Assembly (NCBI RefSeq): GCF_002291145.1
Contig: NZ_NTGE01000169.1
Coordinates: forward strand, 1-64,000
Source of the DNA: Streptomyces sp. SA15
Lineage (GTDB): Bacteria; Actinomycetota; Actinomycetes; Streptomycetales; Streptomycetaceae
DNA: 64,000 nucleotides
Reading direction: 5' to 3'
A model generated the notes under the pieces. That model was not told the origin of the DNA. It worked only from the letters and a program-made list of their open reading frames with translations, and searched no databases. Made by a program: the position numbers and the translations under genes. Every line of letters begins with the position of its first letter. Within the stretch, counting starts at the first letter, position 1. Positions 60,516 to 64,000 of the stretch are shown here, piece after piece.

Positions 60516-62240
60516 ATGACTGAGTATGGCCGGGGCGAAGGCTCCGAACCGTGGCATCCGGAGGACCCGTTGTACGGGGACGGCGGATGGGGCGGACAGC
60601 AGGCCCAGGAGGGTCAGCAGTCCCCCTACGGCGGCCAGCCGCAGCACTATCCGGAGCAGCCGCAGCAGCCGCAGTACGGCGACTGGGGCAACGGCCGGCA
60701 GGCCGCATACGGTCAGGCGCAGCAGCACTACCAGCAGCAGCACCAGCAGCAGTACGGCGAGCAGCAGTACAACCAGCAGCAGTACAACCAGCAGCAGTAC
60801 AACCAGCAGTACGACCAGCAGCAGTACGGGGCCCAGCCGCAGCAGCAGTACGACAATGGCGACTGGGCCACCGGCACGCACTCGCATGTCCAGTACGCCG
60901 CCTCGGACCCGTACGGGCAGCAGGGCATGGCGTACGGCGGGCAGCAGCCTGACCACTACGGCACCCCGGACGCGTATCCGCCGCCGGAACCGCCCAGTCG
61001 GCGGCGCGCCGAACCGGAGCCGCGGACCGACTGGGACCCGGGCCCTGACCAGGGCGAACACGCCTTCTTCGCGGGCGGCGGCGATGACGACGACAGCGAC
61101 GACGAGGCGGGAGACGGTGGCGGGCGCGGCGACCGGCGGGGCCGTGGCGGCAAGGAGAAGAAGCGCCGCAGCGGATGCGCCTGTCTGGTGGTCCTGCTGG
61201 TGCTCGGTGGCGGAGTGGGTGGAGTCGGATATTTCGGCTACCAGTACTACCAGGATCGTTTCGCCCCGGCTCCGGACTTCGCCGGCGAAGGCACGAGCCA
61301 GATCGTGACCGTCGAGATCCCCAAGGGCGCGACCGGTGCCGCGATCGGCCGGGCGCTGAAGGCGGCTGGCGTCGTCAAGAGCGTCGACGCCTTCGTGTCC
61401 GCGCAGTCGCAGAATCCCGAAGGGAACAAGATCCAGGCCGGCGCCTATCTGCTGAAGAAGCAGATGTCCGCCGAGAGTGCCGTCGCGATGATGCTCGACC
61501 CCAAGAGCCAGAACAATGTGCTGGTCAAGCCGGGCGAGCGCAACATCAGCGTCTACCAGGCGATCGACGAGCAGCTCGAATTGTCGTCCGGCACCACCAA
61601 GAAGGTCGCCGAGAAGCAGTACGACAGCCTCGGCTTGCCGAGCTGGGCGGACGACAACAAGGAGATCAAGGACCCGCTGGAGGGCTTCCTCTACCCAGGC
61701 ACCTATCCCGCCGCCAAGGGTATGAAGCCCGAGACGGTCCTGAAGGAGATGGTGGCCCAGGCCGCGCGGAAGTACGACCAGTTCGGCGTGGAGGCCAAGG
61801 CCAAGGCGCTCAAGCTGAAGAGCCCGCTGCAGGTCGTCACGGTCGCGAGCCTCGTCCAGGCCGAGGGCAAGACCATCGAGGACTACCGCAAGATGGCGGA
61901 GGTGGTCTACAACCGCCTCGATCTCGCGAACCCCGAGACCTACGGGCTCCTGCAGTTCGACTCGACCTTCAATTACCTGAAGAACGAGAGCAACATCGAC
62001 ATCAGCGAGTCGGAGATCAACAACAACAAGGACCCGTACAACACGTACACACAGAAGGGTCTGCCGCCCGGTCCGATCGGAAACCCGGGTGACGTCGCCA
62101 TGAAGGCGACGCTCGATCCGACCAAGGACGGCTGGTACTACTTCGTGGCTGTCGACGGTGTCAGTAAGACCGAATTCGCCAAGACGCATGCCGAATTCCA
62201 GAGGCTCAAGGACAAGTTCAATGAGAGCTCGGGCAGCTGA
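60516..62240 (+). CDS. mltG: Endolytic murein transglycosylase MltG with Q/Y-rich cytoplasmic domain
   Basis: 574-residue type II membrane protein that cuts nascent glycan strands. Residues 1 to about 220 are cytoplasmic: a Gln/Tyr/Gly-rich segment with repeated QQYNQ, then acidic and basic parts (DDDDSDDEAGD, RRGRGGKEKKRR). One helix follows (CACLVVLLVLGGGVGGVGYFGYQYY). The outside part has the LysM-like GTSQIVTVEIPKGATGAAIG and the catalytic region VVTVASLVQAEGKTIEDYRKMAEVVYNRL, then LQFDSTFNY and PPGPIGNPG. ATG after TAGGGGA. Its end overlaps the aroE start by 20 bases. Confidence 0.94.
   Translation: MTEYGRGEGSEPWHPEDPLYGDGGWGGQQAQEGQQSPYGGQPQHYPEQPQQPQYGDWGNGRQAAYGQAQQHYQQQHQQQYGEQQYNQQQYNQQQYNQQYDQQQYGAQPQQQYDNGDWATGTHSHVQYAASDPYGQQGMAYGGQQPDHYGTPDAYPPPEPPSRRRAEPEPRTDWDPGPDQGEHAFFAGGGDDDDSDDEAGDGGGRGDRRGRGGKEKKRRSGCACLVVLLVLGGGVGGVGYFGYQYYQDRFAPAPDFAGEGTSQIVTVEIPKGATGAAIGRALKAAGVVKSVDAFVSAQSQNPEGNKIQAGAYLLKKQMSAESAVAMMLDPKSQNNVLVKPGERNISVYQAIDEQLELSSGTTKKVAEKQYDSLGLPSWADDNKEIKDPLEGFLYPGTYPAAKGMKPETVLKEMVAQAARKYDQFGVEAKAKALKLKSPLQVVTVASLVQAEGKTIEDYRKMAEVVYNRLDLANPETYGLLQFDSTFNYLKNESNIDISESEINNNKDPYNTYTQKGLPPGPIGNPGDVAMKATLDPTKDGWYYFVAVDGVSKTEFAKTHAEFQRLKDKFNESSGS
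60762..60806 (+). repeat. Three exact 15-bp tandem repeats (QQYNQ) in mltG
   Basis: CAGCAGTACAACCAG occurs three times in succession, embedded in a wider CAG-rich zone. Frame-preserving length change by slippage would be easy here. Confidence 0.9.
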
Positions 62241-63060
62241 CGCTCGCCGGGCAGCAGTTCTCGGCAAGCCCATCGCCCACTCCCTCTCCCCGGCGCTGCA
62301 CCGCGCCGCCTACCAGGAACTGGGGCTCACGGACTGGTCGTACGACCGGTTCGAGGTCGACGAGGCCGCCCTGCCCGGGTTCATGGCGGAACTCGGGCCG
62401 GAGTGGGCCGGGCTGTCGCTGACCATGCCGCTGAAGCGGGCCGTTATCCCGCTCCTCGACGAGATCACCGACACGGCGGCCTCGGTCGAGGCGGTCAACA
62501 CGGTCGTGTTCACCGAGGACGGCCGCCGGGTCGGCGACAACACCGACATCCCCGGCATGGTCGCCGCCCTGCGGGAGCGGGGGATCGAGCAGGTCGACTC
62601 GGCCGCGATCCTCGGCGCGGGCGCCACCGCCTCCTCCGCGCTGGCCGCGCTGGCCCGGATCTGCACCGGCGAGGTCGTCGCCTACGTCCGCAGCGAGGCC
62701 CGCGCCGCCGAGATGCGGCAGTGGGGCGAGCGGCTCGACGTCGAGGTCCGTACGGCGGACTGGGCCGACGCCGCTCAGGCGCTGCGCGCACCGCTCGTCG
62801 TCGCCACCACCCCGGCAGGTACGACCGACGCCCTGTCCTCGGCCGTACCGGAGCAGCCCGCCACGCTCTTCGACGTGCTCTACGACCCGTGGCCGACCGA
62901 ACTCGCCGCCCGGTGGTCCGCGTACGGCGGGGCCGTCGTCAGCGGACTCGACCTGCTGATCCACCAGGCGGTGCTCCAGGTCGAGCAGATGACGGGGCGC
63001 GCGCCGGCGCCTCTGGACGCCATGCGGAAGGCCGGCGAACACGAGCTCGCGGCTCGCTAG
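62221..63060 (+). CDS. aroE: Shikimate dehydrogenase
   Basis: 279-residue NADP-dependent enzyme reducing 3-dehydroshikimate. LGKPIAHSLSPALHRAAY binds shikimate (Ser pair), LTMPLKRAVIP holds the catalytic Lys, and VGDNTDIPGM the catalytic Asp. ILGAGATASSALAAL is the nucleotide-binding loop, with the second residue pattern GAGAT rather than GAGGA. Start overlaps the end of mltG, with AAGGACAAG upstream. Together with pabB-pabC this is the second chorismate-related function in the window. Confidence 0.94.
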   Translation: MRARAADARRAAVLGKPIAHSLSPALHRAAYQELGLTDWSYDRFEVDEAALPGFMAELGPEWAGLSLTMPLKRAVIPLLDEITDTAASVEAVNTVVFTEDGRRVGDNTDIPGMVAALRERGIEQVDSAAILGAGATASSALAALARICTGEVVAYVRSEARAAEMRQWGERLDVEVRTADWADAAQALRAPLVVATTPAGTTDALSSAVPEQPATLFDVLYDPWPTELAARWSAYGGAVVSGLDLLIHQAVLQVEQMTGRAPAPLDAMRKAGEHELAAR

Positions 63061-63108
63061 TAGCCGCCCGGTTTTCGCGGCGGCGCGTGGTAATTCTGTG
63101 AATCCCCT

Positions 63109-63122
63109 TTACCGATCGGTAA
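63109..63122. promoter_or_regulatory. Perfect 14-bp palindrome, candidate TetR-family operator
   Basis: TTACCGATCGGTAA lies about 60 bases before the start of the molybdenum hydroxylase gene. ACCGATCGGT-type palindromes are common TetR-family sites in actinobacteria. No regulator is adjacent inside the window. Confidence 0.55.
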
Positions 63123-63182
63123 CTTCTGGTCAGGATCTCCGGGCGACCCGGCAACGTCGGCGGGTCGCCGAACGGAGCTGCC

Positions 63183-64000
63183 ATGCCACGTCACAGCCGG
63201 CGCAGGTTTCTCACCTATCTGGTGGCCGCGCCCACGCTCGCTGTCGCGACCAAGATCGGTCTGGACACCTTCGCCCCCGGCGACGCCGAGGGGGCGGTAC
63301 CCACCCCGCCGGCCCCGGCCGATCTGGTCGACCTCGGTGATCTGCTGATCCTGGCCGGGAAGCCCACCGCGTCCATGCTGGTGCTCAGCGTCGACGAGGA
63401 GGGCGTCGCCCACTTCCGGCTGCCCCGGGAGGAGGTCGGCCAGGGGCTCACCACCGCGGTGGCCATGCTGGTCGCGGAGGAACTGGACACCCCACTCGAC
63501 CGCGTCCGCGTCCAGCTGGAGGACGCCCGGCCCGAGCTGCTGTTCAACCAGCTGACCGGCAGCTCCAACTCCGTCCGGTCCCTGTACGACCCGGTACGGC
63601 ACACCGCGGCCGGGGCACGCGCCCGGATGGTCGGCGCGGCTGCCCGGCAATGGGACCTCGGCGCAAGCGACTTGACGGTACGTCAGGGTGTCGTGGTCGC
63701 GCCCGACGGCCGTACCGCCTCGTACGGCTCGCTGTCGGCTGCCGCCGCCTCCCTCAGCCTGGGCGCCCTGACCGTCACGCCCAAGAAGGAGTCGGACCAC
63801 ACCCTCGTCGGCACCCCCACCTCGCGCGTCGACGCCCGCGCCCTGGTCACCGGCAAGCACCAGTACACGCTCGACCTCGACGTCCCCGGCGCCGAACCGT
63901 GCATGGTGCGGCGCCCGCCGACCGTCAACGGCGCCGTGAAGTCGGTGAACAACGAGGCGGCCGTACGTGCCATGCCGGGCGTGCTGGACGTGGTCACCAT
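63183..64000 (+). CDS. Molybdenum hydroxylase large subunit (isoquinoline 1-oxidoreductase beta-like), partial
   Basis: First 272 codons of a gene that runs off the right edge. The Tat-like signal RRRFLTYLVAAPTLAVATKIG is followed by LVDLGDLLILAGKPTASMLVLSVDEEG. Next comes LPREEVGQGLTTAVAMLVAEELDTPLDRVRV with the conserved GQG of molybdopterin-binding subunits, FNQLTGSSNSVRSLYDPVR and TSRVDARALVTGKHQYTLD. This is the pattern of periplasmic aldehyde/isoquinoline oxidoreductases of the xanthine-oxidase family. A small [2Fe-2S] subunit gene would be expected next. GGAG precedes the ATG. The palindrome upstream suggests induction control. Confidence 0.85.
   Translation, partial: MPRHSRRRFLTYLVAAPTLAVATKIGLDTFAPGDAEGAVPTPPAPADLVDLGDLLILAGKPTASMLVLSVDEEGVAHFRLPREEVGQGLTTAVAMLVAEELDTPLDRVRVQLEDARPELLFNQLTGSSNSVRSLYDPVRHTAAGARARMVGAAARQWDLGASDLTVRQGVVVAPDGRTASYGSLSAAAASLSLGALTVTPKKESDHTLVGTPTSRVDARALVTGKHQYTLDLDVPGAEPCMVRRPPTVNGAVKSVNNEAAVRAMPGVLDVVT

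Overview
The window is chromosomal DNA of a Streptomyces or a very close relative. It is very GC-rich with strong third-position GC bias, many GTG starts, stop/start overlaps (GTGA, ATGA) and leaderless promoters. It carries ssgB, a developmental gene confined to morphologically complex actinomycetes. From memory, the order ssgB ... thrS ... pgsA/acyltransferase/pimA, pdxST, ruvCAB, yajC-secDF-apt-relA, hisS, rarA, rpsD, alaS, ruvX, mltG, aroE matches the conserved core-arm region around SCO1541-SCO1496 of S. coelicolor.

Left part (1-11 kb). A Ser/Thr kinase runs off the left edge and contains an exact in-frame 264-bp tandem duplication. It is followed by small conserved proteins, a maltokinase-like phosphotransferase, a zinc-ribbon protein, a five-gene tRNA cluster (3 x Val-GAC, Cys-GCA, Gly-GCC), a folate pair (pabB-pabC), a GNAT enzyme, a DsbA-like oxidoreductase preceded by an 83-bp MITE-like element, a CGNR zinc-finger regulator and ssgB.

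Middle part (11-35 kb). A LacI-type-controlled ABC sugar importer operon ends in a DUF624 membrane protein and a Tat-exported PL26/YetA-like protein, probably for rhamnogalacturonan oligosaccharides. Next come a large membrane protein with a repeat-rich insert, two tRNA-Val(CAC) genes, a DnaQ-like exonuclease, a coupled DUF4365 gene pair of unknown role, thrS, and a HIT protein. An EF-G-like GTPase is divergent from the phosphatidylinositol/PIM lipid operon (pgsA, acyltransferase, pimA).

Right part (35-64 kb). This is dense housekeeping: vitamin B6 synthesis, Holliday-junction processing, protein export, purine salvage and (p)ppGpp, tRNA charging, rarA, rpsD, alaS-ruvX-mltG-aroE. It ends in the start of a molybdenum hydroxylase large-subunit gene behind a perfect palindrome. 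A decayed island (51.6-52.9 kb) between hisS and a VKOR gene holds repeats and fused, frameshifted remnants of an ABC transporter and a two-component system.

The most notable regulatory finding is that ruvCAB and rarA both sit behind sequences matching the actinobacterial LexA-independent DNA-damage promoter consensus (PafBC/RecA-NDp type). A weaker version lies upstream of a 91-residue protein near the left end.
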